A stretch of 64,000 nt of DNA, taken from the NCBI RefSeq assembly GCF_003254395.2, contig NC_037645.1, positions 5,447,406-5,511,405 on the forward strand. The letters run 5' to 3'. The stretch is from Apis mellifera. Taxonomy: Eukaryota > Arthropoda > Insecta > Hymenoptera > Apidae. Under the pieces are notes generated by a model. It made no database searches. It was not told the DNA's origin and saw nothing but the letters and a program-made list of their open reading frames with translations. Numbering within the stretch: the first letter of the stretch is position 1; each line of letters opens with the position of its first letter. The position numbers and the translations under genes are program-made. This document shows positions 1 to 11,429 of this stretch, piece by piece.

Positions 1-722
1 ATTTCCTATCAAAATATTGACACGTTAAAATTCCAAAATGGAAAACCGATAGAAAAACGCGTAACTTTTAGCATCAGATATATATTGACCGACACGTAGA
101 TGTACATCGAAACTCATTTTAACTTATATTATATACGTAATGAGAAAGGAAAATATGAAGATAGATAATAATCCCAAATTTTTATGGAATTCCAGAACTC
201 GTTCAAACGCGAGATTTGAATTGGTAAACAAAATTTTACACAATTCCATGGCCGTTAATTATTCAGACATTGATAAGATATAAATTACTAATTAAAAAAC
301 AAAATATTCGATTGCCGCGTGTTAAACTGGCTAATCCTTATTAATACGTATAATTACATATTAATTTATCACAAGGGATCAAATCAAATTGATCTTGAGT
401 AATAATTTTAAATTATTATCGCGTACAATACAAAAGCGCAACGATCAATTTACAATTACGCGATAAAAGATTGGTGTTGCGTATGGCATATTGATCGTGC
501 AATTCGATCGGAATTGCCGACCGATAATAATTTAACAACGAAATTTTAATTAAAACGGACGATTAAAGGATAATCCAGTATTCCGAAATTACGACCAATT
601 ATGAGAATCATTAAGCTGAGAATTTAATTATAGGAAATGATCGAATCTAATTACCCATTGACGAATAAAAAAGATTAACGTTTTATATATTCTATTCAAA
701 GATACGTGATTTCTATTTGGCG
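1..722. other. AT-rich non-coding stretch
   Basis: Very AT-rich sequence with dispersed TTAATTA and AATT motifs and frequent TCGA/CGAT tetramers. No open frame of useful length, RNA gene or repeat was seen. It reads as intron or intergenic DNA of an AT-rich, CpG-rich insect genome. Confidence 0.6.
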
Positions 723-770
723 TTAATGCCTCCCCGAGTTATCGAGCACGATGTATTCAACGATGCTTAC

Positions 771-917
771 CCCGATTCCCCGAGCTGAAGATATTACATC
801 GAACCATAAGTCCTCTTCAGGATGCGGTGGAACTCGTAACACAATTTCCCCGAACCGCGCTGTGAAACGAGTACGCAGGGGAATCATTGCTGATAACGTT
901 CGCGAATACACGGCCAT
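771..917 (-). other. candidate coding exon, 49 codons, ending at a GT donor
   Basis: On the minus strand an ATG in good context (G at -3, G at +4) at 917 opens a 49-codon frame. It ends exactly in phase 0 at a donor-like GGG|GTAAGC (GT at 770-769). The peptide begins MAVYSRTLSAMIPL and carries a stretch VPPHPEEDLWFDVISS, which looks protein-like in composition. I do not recognise the family. The opposite strand is also partly open here, and the frame continues past the donor to a stop at 723, so this could be chance. No convincing acceptor was seen to its right, so it would have to be a first coding exon. Confidence 0.2.
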
Positions 918-1123
918 AACTTCCTTGCATCCCTTTCGAATCCCGTACTCGTGGAAACGTTAACTCGCACTTCATCGTATTACCTCCACGGAATGTTTGA
1001 TTACCGAACAAGAACGAAATATCACGAATATTCTTCCTCCACCTTCTTTCCAATTTGTTTCCCCTTCTCTCCTCGAAACAATACTCTTCTACTTCGATAT
1101 TTAAAAGAATAGCATCTACTTGA

Positions 1124-1202
1124 TTCTTGGCAATATGGCAAAGAAGATTATTTTGATCTATTTCTTGGCAATGTAGCAAAGAAGAGGATTATTTTGATCT
1201 AT
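1124..1202. repeat. 38-bp tandem duplication, two copies
   Basis: A unit beginning TTCTTGGCAATATGGCA is followed 38 bp later by a second copy beginning TTCTTGGCAATGTAGCA. Both continue through AAAGAAG and ATTATTTTGATCTAT. The second copy has a three-base insertion (GAG). The copies are nearly identical, so the duplication is fairly recent. Confidence 0.85.
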
Positions 1203-2778
1203 TTTAAAATTCTTCATCCCATTCGAGAACAGACAAATTTTGAAACCAACTCTTAATAGTTCTCCCTAAACGCTCCATTCTTGAGAAATTTCTCAATCTT
1301 GGAGGCATAGGGGGGTAAATGTGGCGAATTGCAGGGACGCGAGAGAGGGTTGGTCGAGCACAGTCCCAATTTCCCAAGGCGGCCGTACACGGGTTGATGA
1401 TGGTCCCAAAGTGGTTCGCAATAATAATGCGGAGTGGAGGCGCATCGTCGATAGGGCGCCGAGGGAAGCGTCATCAATCATGCGGGGGCCGATGTTCGTA
1501 TAAGTATACACGGGTCGGTGGTGCGTTGCACTCGACAAGATGAGTCGGTGTTGCCTGATACACGTTGCCGCTGTACGTTCTCGTTTCGATCGCCGCTCTT
1601 AATCGCTATCGATCATTACGTAGGAGCCGTGCCTGTAACAAATTAGTCGCCTCGTGTGCCTGTGACGCGAAAACTATCCGCGAGACTCGTGGAAACGCGA
1701 TTGAGCGAGAGCGAATGAACGAGGAAAGATGGCGCGATTGATTTAATAGCAACACCTCTTTCCTCCCTTGTCGGCCGATTGATCGATCGGGAGAATTATT
1801 TTATATCTTCACGCACGGTTCATTTATTTGTGTTATGTTAACGTTATTTCTTTCTTTTTTTTTTTTACTTGTTGTTTTGATCTTGAAAGATCGCGAACGG
1901 CGTGATTCGATTAATTATCCTCGGAATGATGGACGATGAACGATTGGAAATGGCGAAGGCGATTTAAGATTTTCCACCCCATCTCGAGTCGGAATTAAGA
2001 TTTATGAAATGAAGGAATTGGTATCGTGTAATTTAGAAACTTGGTTGGGGGAAAGTATTTTCCAGTTGGAGAAAAAATTTATTTACGAAAGGGATGGATA
2101 TAGAATAGAATAATAAATATTTATCCGTTTGCCAAGGATAGATTTCAAATTGCTTCCCTCTTTACAGATATTATATTACGAAAAATATATCAAGTATCCG
2201 CAATATCTATAAAAATATCGTAACGCGTGATGGAACAAATATCGATAAACCTTGTTCAAAGATGGGAAAAAATCGGAGCAAGGGATTATTTGATCTTCTT
2301 CCGTAGGATTCGTAGCCAATCGAGCGTGATTAGGGCATTCGTTAATTATTGATCGATATTAAGATAGGTGAACATAGATAAGGTAATTAGAGAAACGACG
2401 AACGAAGCCGAAACGCGTTCATGAATTGGTAAAATTCGTCATTAAACGGAAACTTCCGGCGTAATTAATTATTCTTCGGCGTTTCCACGCATCCATCTTC
2501 CGAGCCTTAATTAACATGTACAAGCCGTATCGATCCTATTTCGAATCAACCAAAACCTAAAACTTTTCTCGCCAACCGCCAGTTGATTTTCAACTATCGA
2601 AATTGGGCGCAGTTAACGTTCGAGCAGAAACGTTGTTTCCCAGGAAAAGTATTAACCACCCTCGCCATTTTCCCCTCGAAATTATCCCTGTCGACGTATT
2701 TCCTCGTTTCGCCGAGAACACCCCTCGAGAAATTCACCCCCTATTCCGACCTCTATAATCGCTCGAATGTATAAACTT
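1203..2778. other. gene-free stretch with a GC-richer islet at about 1300-1720
   Basis: Between about 1300 and 1720 the sequence is clearly richer in G+C and CpG than its flanks, with short overlapping frames on both strands and no dominant one. The rest is ordinary AT-rich sequence with a 12-base T run at 1855-1866. The islet could be a regulatory element, but the sequence alone does not show it. Confidence 0.5.
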
Positions 2779-2791
2779 GGCCCTCTGGTGG
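2779..2791 (-). promoter_or_regulatory. CTCF-like motif
   Basis: The minus-strand sequence CCACCAGAGGGCC matches the core of the well-known CTCF consensus CCASYAGRKGGC at every position. By simple counting, a 12-base motif with four two-fold degenerate positions should occur about 0.1 times in 64 kb on both strands. Whether this insect's CTCF uses exactly the mammalian core is not shown here, so binding is inference. Confidence 0.35.
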
Positions 2792-2918
2792 TTTCAACAT
2801 ATACCACGATCGCCAATTTATATTATAGGGGTTTCGAAGAGAGAAACGCGTCCAAGAACTTGGGAGAAGGTGTTGTAAAAAAGGATAAAGAGTGGCCTAA
2901 CAAGGAGCGCCCGATTAT

Positions 2919-3640
2919 CCAGCCGCGAAATTATCCAATCCTCCACCACCGATTCGTTTCGATCCCAAACTCTCTCGTTTTCTAGCATCCCTTCTTCGTT
3001 GTATTTGATTGTATTGTGAGAATTTGATTCTGAGAAATAATTGAAACGGTTTCAAAATATTTATACAATTACACGTTAAATAAAGGGGATGATTCTGCTG
3101 TGAAATTATTCTCAATGTCACGAATTAATTTTTTACTATCGTATCTTTCGTTTCTCTTTCTTCTCTTTTACTTATACTTTATCCAGATTATGAAACAATG
3201 AAACGATTCAAATTCGTGGGAAAAAAGGTTTCGAAATATTCCATGACTTCTTAAAAATATTTGAAAAACGATAAAAGAACGATGAAAATAAGGGATGATA
3301 ATTTTTCTAAGCGATTATTCGGCTGCAAAATTATTCTCACGATCTAATCCTCTCCCATAGCTTCATTTCAATTCATTCGATTCCTAGTTGATCACCGATC
3401 CACCCCTTTCTTCTCTCTTCCATATCGCGAGAAAGGACAAAACAGATTCAAATTGGATGGAGAAATAGTTTCAAGACTTGCCCGATAATATTAAATACAT
3501 TTTCAAAAACGACAAACGTAACAAGGGATAAATTCTACTGCAGAATCATTCTCAATGTAACCACGTCCAACCCTTCATCGTTTGTCGTTTCATCTCGATT
3601 CACAGTTGATCATCGATCCATCCCCCTTGTTTTCCGCCTC
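2919..3640. repeat. diverged tandem repeat, period about 175-225 bp
   Basis: Related blocks recur around CTGCTGTGAAATTATTCTC (near 3096), CGGCTGCAAAATTATTCTC (near 3321) and CTACTGCAGAATCATTCTC (near 3535). A shorter related block, CCAGCCGCGAAATTATCC, lies near 2919. Each is followed after some tens of bases by a pyrimidine-rich segment; in the last two copies this contains AGTTGATCA(T/C)CGATCCA(T/C)CCC. The copies are well diverged, with indels, so this is an old local amplification. Confidence 0.65.
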
Positions 3641-3694
3641 TACGCCACCCTCGTGTCGTTCGTAAAAACGCGAGGAATCGAATTCGCGGATGGG

Positions 3695-3775
3695 AGAAAA
3701 GAGGAGGGGGAGGATCGAAAAGGGGTGGTGGAAGGCGTTCGATAAGGGGTGAGAAGAGGGAGGGGGGGAGGTGAG
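3695..3775 (+). repeat. purine/G-rich tract
   Basis: A run of G-rich segments on the plus strand (GAGGAGGGGGAGG, AGGGGTGGTGG, AAGGGGTGAG, GAGGGAGGGGGGGAGG) gives overlapping open frames on both strands through low complexity rather than coding. The last part, 3756-3772, has four closely spaced G runs. Confidence 0.6.
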
Positions 3776-4014
3776 AGCTTCCGCGGGACGGTACAAAGCT
3801 TCGCAAACAATGCGCGAGGATTTAGACAATTGGCGCGATCAAAATGGCCGCGCGATCTCCCCACGGGGGATGAAAATCTGGGGATGCAACACGCTTTCGG
3901 TTTTATGGAAGTGAGTGGCCGGAAAACCGATTTTCGGCAGGAGGAAGGGGGCCGTGGAATAAAATAAAATGCACAGGAAACACGGAGGAAGAGAAATTGT
4001 TCGTGTTGCGAATG

Positions 4015-4044
4015 AGGGGGGAGAGGGAGGGGGCAGGGAGGGGT
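4015..4044 (+). other. G-quadruplex-prone tract
   Basis: Five G runs of 3 to 6 bases (GGGGGG, GGG, GGGGG, GGG, GGGG) are separated by loops of 1-3 bases within about 30 bases. This fits the usual intramolecular G4 pattern. Function is unknown; it lies in a G-rich neighbourhood with no recognised gene. Confidence 0.6.
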
Positions 4045-5420
4045 GGAGTGGAGAAAAATAGATGGACCTCGTGATCGTAAATACAGTAGGTTTTGACTTT
4101 CGTTCTCTGCTCTTTGATGATGAATATATTGCCTCCTCTTTTTTTTTTTTTTTTTATCTTTCGATTAATGGATAAAATCGCTGGGAGAAAATATTTATAG
4201 TCGGTGAAATTTGTCTGGAATCGTATCGAATTTTGTTTTTTCGTCTCGCGTGAAAAAAAAAAACTTTCATCGAGAAATATCTTCGCAAGTTGAATATGAC
4301 TCTGAATACTCGATAACGATACTACCGATAACGATGCAAAATTGAGAAAGGGAGGGAAATTTTTTGAAAGGAAAATTTCGATTCGAGCGGAGAATCATAA
4401 AAATTGGCCATGCATAATGACTGAAGATGTCCCGCCTGGAAATAAGATTGTACGTGCCGTTGAGGGAGGAAGAATATTTCTCTTATTCTTGCCTCGGGGA
4501 TCAAGGGATTTCTTCCTTCCGACTCTACATAATACCAGTGTCACTTTGTTTAATGTAACGAAACGTTACGTAATGAATCAGCTTCCTCCCGATTTTCCAC
4601 GACGATATTTCTCGCGAAAAAGTGTGCTGTGTGCACGTCACGATTGTTTCAAAAACAATTTTGCGCGACACGAATTCATTCCGCGATTTAAAAATCATTA
4701 GAACGAAGACTCGTTACATCGACGTTTTTACAAGATCAACCTCGTGACTTTGCAAGTGGCGTTCTTAACTCGTTCAATTTGTATCGGAAATGAATCTTTC
4801 TTTTTGTCGCTTCAAACTGTCGGGTTCCACAGGAATTCTTCTCGAGTGTGAAAAAAGAAATATCGTCCAAGATATTTCATTTATACAGCGACACGAATAA
4901 CGAGAATTCTCGCCAATATCGTTCCAAGCAACTTTAATTTCGCCATTAACGGGTCGCCGCGAAAACGCCCCCATCGTGAAAATCGTACGAGTTTCAACGA
5001 ACCCGAACGTAATGAGTTCCATAGAACCCTTCAGAATCGAGTCGAAACGGGCTGGAAATAAGTGGTTCGAAGGGGCCTTTCATTTCATTAACGGTAATTG
5101 AAAAGTATCGCGGTTTCGTGATCCTCGATGATCCCTCGATCTACATAGCATGTTTTGTGAAACGATTTAGGGGGAGGGGAAAGTGTATCTCCCGTTGGCC
5201 AATTCCTGCATTTATAAAAAGATTAGTGACGTCTATAATTTTTACACTTTCGTTCGAATAATCTCGTAAAATAAATAATAAGTAATTTCAATTATATTTA
5301 AAATTACATTTATCTAAGAACTTGTTTAAGTCAAGTGCAGACGAAGAATGTTAAAAATTTTTATTTTGACGTATGCGTTTTTCTATTTCAAGAAGAAAAT
5401 AGTATATGAATTTATAATAT
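4045..5420. other. gene-free stretch
   Basis: Holds a 17-base T run at 4139-4155, an A run near 4252-4262, and a small perfect hairpin GTAACG-AAA-CGTTAC near 4555. A 119-codon plus-strand frame at 4342-4701 has no recognisable domain and was not accepted as a gene. The rest is ordinary AT-rich sequence. Confidence 0.5.
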
Positions 5421-5740
5421 AGTTACATTCTTACATTTCTCGAAATAAACAAATTGAAAGACTCGTATCGGGTCTTAACTTAATCTCAAAGAAAAGGGAA
5501 TAATTCGTTTATTTAATTTAGAAACTTGTAATAGATATGTCGCGAATGTGATATTTTTACATCTCAACAAATATTACGAATTCCAAATGATTCTTTTCGA
5601 AATTGAACACGCCTGTCGTAAATTATAACGAATTGTAATGAACCTAACCTCAAAACTTATCCAAATAGATGTCGTTACTGTTACATTTCCACGTATCGAC
5701 AAATACCGCAAATTCGAAACAGTTTCCTTATCTCTCCATC
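5421..5740. repeat. diverged tandem repeat, period about 125 bp, three copies
   Basis: Three blocks anchored at TACATTTCTCGAAAT (5432), TACATCTCAACAAATATT (5558) and TACATTTCCACGTATCGAC (5682) are spaced 126 and 124 bp apart. The segments preceding the second and third anchors also align: AACTTAATCTCAAA pairs with AACCTAACCTCAAA, and ATAGATATGTCG with ATAGATGTCG. The copies are strongly diverged and identity is modest. Confidence 0.55.
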
Positions 5741-8418
5741 TGAAAGGGAATCGCCGTATTCTTCGAATAAAAGAAAATGGTGATTCCAGAAGGTTTCGTT
5801 CCGCCCACTAATTTTCACGCGGGTTCCTTAAAAGACGCCCTCTTCTGCTCGATCCCTGTTAAGGATAACGAGTCACGTTTCGAGTTGTCTCGAGCCGAGG
5901 GTTCAGACACGTTTTCCGGAAGCTAGGATCAGTTTTCGTGTTTCAACTTTGTGAACCGGTTCACCACTACAAATACCGGCGAATAGATCGCTCAGGAAAC
6001 ACGTCACATAGACGTCACACGATGAGGGATGAAGACATGATCGAGGCATCGAAACTTTTCGTCGATATTTCGGAAATTATCGAATATTAATCCTTGGCAA
6101 AAAAGAATTTTTGATTAAACGAAACATACTTTATACTTTAAATTATAAATTTTTTAAATTGTATTATAAAATGTGAGAATATTGAATCACGTGTGCGACA
6201 TGAAAAGTAGAAAAAGAAATAATTTAAACTTTTCTTATTTTCGAAAGAATATAAGGAAGCAAAATGGAATTGAAAAAGCTATTGTGAATTCATGGCAAAT
6301 AAAAAATGGTAAATAAAGATTATTTTTTTAAAGTATTTCCTACGCGATACTGCTTACGTGTATCAAAATTATTAACAACCAAGTTTTGCATGTACCAACC
6401 AAAGTTTTGTTCTCTCTGAATTAAAAAATAAATTTAATTATTTCTTACTCCACAGTTTTTACTTTATACCGAAACCGGCTTATATCGTTATTTCTATATT
6501 CGCATCAATAATTTTACATCCCAAAAACTTTTTTACCGGGGTTAAATACAATAATATATACAAATAGAACGTCTCTTTCGTCAATTTCCTTTATTCGTTT
6601 AAGAATTCTCGGTTGTTCGTTTGATGTCGAGCACTATTTTTATCGCGAATGAATACCCGATCGTGTCTCGGAAACAAACACGATAAAAAGTCCGTGCCTT
6701 TGTCGGAGGAAATGCGATTGGATTCCGTGGTTGCATTAAGAGCTAATGTTCTGGCAAATTCACGCTTCGTGTCCACGACAAAATTAATTCTCACGTTCGC
6801 GTCCATTCTCGTTTTCCATCCTCCATTTCCTTTCGAGCGGATCGAATAACGCGGTATACAAAAGTTGTCGGAGGGAAAAAGACGATGCCTCTCCTCCCAA
6901 ATGCTTTAACGTTGAAATTAATTCGAACTATCCCCCCTCCCTTCCATCGTTTATCGAAACCTGCTCGAAAATTTATCCATACACGAGATATAACACCCTC
7001 GTGCAAGAATATCTTAAGCGATTTTGATTTATTTTTACTCGATGGAAAATTTTTATTATTATTATTATTATTATTATATTTCGAATTTTTATTTATTTTT
7101 TTCATCTCATTGGAAAGTTTCAAAGTGCGTGCCTTGAAGCTCGATTACGATCGTGTATGATACATTTATCTTTCGCGTGCAATGAGAAATCGATACGTAC
7201 ACTTTTACATTTTTATAAACTTGCCCTTGTTGTAAATCTATGTTGTGAAGTGAAACTTTTTTGATCGTATTTCCTTGACATTTCCCATATTTATTTTCAG
7301 AAGAAAATAACGAATGGGAAACCGATTTTAAACAACGTATTTGCACTTTGTTTCATCCCTGTTTCGATTAAATTAATTTACAAAATAAATTTGCGTAACG
7401 ACACGAGGATTGTATCGTCCGATGCTGGAAAGAAAAGTTCTCGAGAGAAGTTTTGACCGGATCCGCTTCCCTGATTGATGCGCTCTCGTTAAAATTAACA
7501 GGTCAAGAGACTTTATAGGCATCCGTTTCGTTGCTAACTGTTGACGATAGGGAACGATATCGTTTGCCCTGGCGAAAGACGATCGATCGGCTGCCTCCCT
7601 GCTACTACCTTCCACTCCATCGAGGTAGGAGATGTCTGATCACGATCTAGGCTAAGCTGTTTTCGGTGTTTCGAAACGGTGGGCGAAATTGTACGTGGTA
7701 TTAAAGCGTAACGAGGGTAAAGTAGGCGAGTGCTACTGCACGAGATTCTCTTCTCTTCTTCTCTTCTACTTCTTTTTCTTTTTTTCGGAAGAGATTGGAA
7801 CTTTTTCAAGTGCGCGAGCAGTGAATTTGTTGGCCGATGATATAATTATTCGGTAATCAGTTGGGATTTGGGTCAAGCGTTTATTTTACATCCACGAATA
7901 CTATCTCGCTTGAAAAACGTTCCAGATAATGTCAATCATGGCTTATTCAAAAACCCAGTTTTAACCTTCGATCCAGTTACGAGACTGATGTCAAAATGAC
8001 ATCGTCGCAACAAGATGATGGATATTAACTTTAGCCTTAACCCGTTGCGCTTTCGTGACTTTCGAATCTCCGTTCAGAATCTGTATTTGTTGATGAAGGA
8101 TATAATTTTTTTAAATATTTTTTTTTTATTGTTGGCAAGAACGTGGAAAACTTTACTCGTTAAAAGATCGAGAATTTTTATTTTAAAGAGAGATATATGT
8201 GGACATTAATCAGTCTTCCTTTCTGGTTTGACGTATTGGTGTTGATGCCATTTTTCTAGTCTCTGCATTTATATATTTTATTTATATTTATATACTTTTA
8301 TTTGGAGATTTTCACGTACGAAACTTGAAATTTTCGTGTAAAAAGAAATTTAAAAATTTTGTGTCAGAAAGAATAAACAGTGTACTTGAAGGATGAAAAA
8401 CAGTCGGCTGATGAAATT
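5741..8418. other. gene-free stretch
   Basis: No gene recognised. It holds a (TTA)8 microsatellite at 7053-7077 and a 20-bp imperfect repeat of CCAACCAAAGTTTTG near 6380-6412. The interval 7370-7700 is somewhat GC-richer, with overlapping frames but no dominant one. The rest is ordinary AT-rich sequence. Confidence 0.5.
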
Positions 8419-8490
8419 TGCCTGGACCGGGAATCGAACCCGGATCTTTCGCTTGGCAGGCGACTGCTCTTACCGTTGAGCTATCCAGGG
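8419..8490 (-). tRNA. tRNA-Gly (anticodon GCC)-like gene
   Basis: The minus strand folds as a 72-nt cloverleaf including discriminator A at 8419. The acceptor stem is CCCTGGA/TCCAGGC with six pairs plus a C1-C72 mismatch. The D arm is GCTC-AACGGTAA-GAGC. The anticodon arm is GTCGC-CTGCCAA-GCGAA, giving anticodon GCC. A 4-nt variable loop and a perfect T arm CCGGG-TTCGATT-CCCGG follow. The internal promoter fits RNA polymerase III: A box TAGCTCAACGG, B box GGTTCGATTCC. A TTTTT tract lies about 20 nt downstream at 8396-8400. Two odd points are the unpaired C1-C72 and a G27-A43 mismatch at the top of the anticodon stem. The D-arm and anticodon-loop sequence also differ from the canonical eukaryotic tRNA-Gly(GCC) as I recall it (loop CTGCCAC). 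It may be a variant, a tRNA pseudogene or the head of a tRNA-derived SINE. No introns are seen. Confidence 0.7.
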
Positions 8491-8759
8491 CCGACCAATC
8501 TTATTTTCTTCCCTTATCTAGATAATTATCATAAATATAAATACAAACGGGATACCTTCGAATCTCTTTTATATCCCAAACGGTTTGAGAGATATAAGGA
8601 TGTTCAAAGTGTGCATAATAATTCAACACGTTGCAGAGATCTCACGTATTTTCCTTGAAAAATTAAATGCTATTCCTTCAAGAATTTCGTTTTTGTTTGT
8701 CTAGAATTTGGAATAATCGATAGAAAGAGAATAAAAAAAGATAGTAAAAAAAATCATCC

Positions 8760-9100
8760 CTTTCTTTGAACAACGATATCTTGAGAACCGGAAGTTGAAT
8801 TAAATCGAAGTTCGTTTCAAAGAGCAAAGCTTCTAACAAGACTTCTCTTTCATTGGTTGACTAAAAGTTACTATCTTTTAGAATTACATCGATTCAAAGT
8901 TTTCTTAATTCTAATTCTAGCGTTTAAGATAGAAAATCACTTTTTTCTCGGAAACCGGAAGTTGTACATGGATAAATGAAGAAACGTTTGCAAGAGCAAG
9001 GTTTCCAGAGGCGCTTCTAATAATCGTTTTTCCACCAAAAATCATTCTATCTTCGAAGTAATAGTTTCTTTTCCAATTTTGATGAGGTTTAATCAAATTT
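8760..9100. repeat. diverged direct duplication (offset 167 bp) carrying ETS-like sites
   Basis: Two blocks share AACCGGAAGTTG (8786 and 8953), then AGAGCAA(A/G)G(C/T)TTC and a following CTTCT segment, at a constant offset of about 167 bp. Each copy carries ACCGGAAGT, the ETS-factor consensus, and a third CCGGAAGT occurs at 9241-9248. Similarity is moderate, so the event is old. Confidence 0.55.
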
Positions 9101-10998
9101 TAAAATGACGTAGGTAATGATGGATATTCCAATTAATTTTTAAAATCACTCTTCCAATTTTTCGACATCTATAATTTACATTTATATAAAATATGCAAAC
9201 ACGTGTGATATTAAAAAAAAGTATTTAAGATTAGATTTCATCCGGAAGTAATTTCGTCAGCCCCAATAATATTTCTGATAAAGAATTTTTCCGTTATTTC
9301 GCCGCTCGTAGTTTCAGTTCTCGTTGAACGAAACCCAACTTTTCCAGATGGTAACCAGCCCCCAGCTGCACCATGCAAATCGAGTTCATCCTTTCCGAAC
9401 GTATACCGCAAATTGGTAACGATAAAGCTTTAATGATTTCGTGTACTCCCCTGATGGTGTTTACATCGTATTTATGGCGACCACGTGGCTTTCGCTGCCC
9501 AAGCTACGCTAATAAATTACCACCACTTCGATTGTTTTCCAATCCATATTGGCCTTTTAGCGTTACGTTGTGTACAACGTGTATATATAACGAAGAAGGG
9601 AATATTTAGCAATATTTTCCAAGAAAGAGAAAATTCGTTTTCCCATCCGTCTGATCCGAATATTTAATAATTTCTTAATCTTGCTTAATCGTGTGTAATT
9701 ACTTGTTACGTGGATGAAGCGTGAAATTGAATAGGATAAAAATTATGAAAGAGAGATGCGATTAAACGCTTTCGTCAACGATTATTAATAATCAATGCTT
9801 CGATGTAATAAATATTTTAAGAGTATTTATTTGTGACGAAAATTTAAGACCTGAAAAAAAAGAAATATATTTATTATTATTTAATTATTTAATAATTAAT
9901 TGAAACATTATTGAATCGCAAATAACAACGAGAGTGAAAAAATTAAAAAGCTTAGAGGAAAGGTACAATTAGAAATTTTAAATATTGCGAGAAAATTAAA
10001 CCGTGATAAAAAATTATTTGCATAAATGTGTTATTTTTATATAATTCTCCGTATACTTTTCGTAATTCACTAAAAAATCCGATTAATTTGTTAAATATAA
10101 CACCATGGATTCACCATGGAATTAAAATAACCTTTACACAATGACTGGGATATATTTTCATACACATTTAGTTATATCGATCGTCTTTAATTATAGCCCT
10201 CGTTCAACCCCTATACCTAACGTTAAAAAGGAAAATAATAAAAGGAGGAGAGGAAACGTTGAACTTTAGCTTGCAGCTTTATTGAGCTTTCTCGCGGAGT
10301 GAACTCGACTATGAAGCTCCCTAACTCTGAACCCCTATTTTTCATTTCACCCTCTGCCGGTGCATCGGAGGTGCGATTCGTTTGTTGATCCAGTTCCTTC
10401 AAAATTACAACGAGCGTTAAACGAAGCGATACTCTTTTCTCAAGTAGAGATCGTTTACATAGGAAAAAGAAAGAAGAAGATTTAAGTGAGAAAAATCTCA
10501 TGTAAAAAATTTGAGCATTCGACTTTGATTAATTTATTTATACAAAGTAAAAGAAAGAAGATTTATAAGCTTTAAAAAAGAAAAATAATATATTTTAAAA
10601 TTATAAACGATCTCGTATTTCGATTAATTTTTAAAAACAGCACTGACTTGCTCGTCTTAAGAGCTGTATAGCGCAGTATATAAAATATCGAGAAAGCTAC
10701 GTTGAAAATCTTCTGTAAAGAAGAAGATAATCCATTGCTTTTGTACTCGAAACGAAACAAGTTACTCAAGTTTCGAGCAAAAAACAACAGTTTATAAATT
10801 TAATATATTTATTTCTTGAGCATCTCTGGAAAGTCTGAATATTGTTTGAACCAACGAGATATCATCACATATTGCAACAAATGAAAAACGGAAAACTTTT
10901 ATTTCTTATAACTTGTAACCATAAATCGTTTTAATTACCATCCCTTCGTAATTAATTCACAATTAAATTCATAAGTAACTTTAAAAAAGCTTAAACAT
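9101..10998. other. gene-free AT-rich stretch
   Basis: No gene recognised. An acceptor-like AACTTTTCCAG followed by an ATG lies near 9350 but opens only 23 codons. The stretch 9670-10200 is extremely AT-rich with TTATTATT and TTAATTAATT motifs. Confidence 0.5.
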
Positions 10999-11406
10999 GC
11001 TTCCAAAGGATATTTCCATCATCTTTATCCGCATCAAAGATCCCACAACACTCGTTGTTTCTCCATTTTCCAATCTTTTTCAAATTTTTTTCAAATTCGA
11101 GAGTTGCAACTAGGCTAGAAATAAAACCGAGGAATACTTTTCATCCACACCCGTTAATCAAGGATCGGAACGAATTCAGCCAACGTCTCCACAACGAAAA
11201 GCAACGCTTCCAAAGGATATTTCCATCATCTTTATCCGCATCAAAGATCCCACAATACTCGTCGTTTCTCCATTTTCCAATCTTTTTCAAATTTTTTTCA
11301 AATTCGAGAGTTGCAACTAGGCTAGAAATAAAACCGAGGAATACTTTTCATCCACACCCGTTAATCAAGGATCGGAACGAATTCAGCCAACGTCTCCACA
11401 ATGAAA
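10999..11406. repeat. tandem duplication, 207-bp period, two near-identical copies
   Basis: Copy 1 (10999-11199) and copy 2 (11206-11406) start with GCTTCCAAAGGATATTTCC and end with CAACGTCTCCACAA. They differ at only a few visible positions (for example ACAACACTCGTTGT versus ACAATACTCGTCGT). The offset is exactly 207 bp, a multiple of three, so an accidental plus-strand frame runs through both copies and repeats its peptide. The high identity points to a recent event. Confidence 0.95.
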
Positions 11407-11429
11407 TTCCACGCACGCGGATAACGAGA

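Noticed and set aside
5640..5655. Telomeric TTAGG-type repeat (CCTAACC)
   Set aside because: Only about two units are present, inside a diverged local repeat.
8380..8658. 92-codon plus-strand frame containing ESNPDLSLGRRLLLPLSYPG
   Set aside because: That peptide is the antisense readthrough of the tRNA-like gene, not a protein motif.
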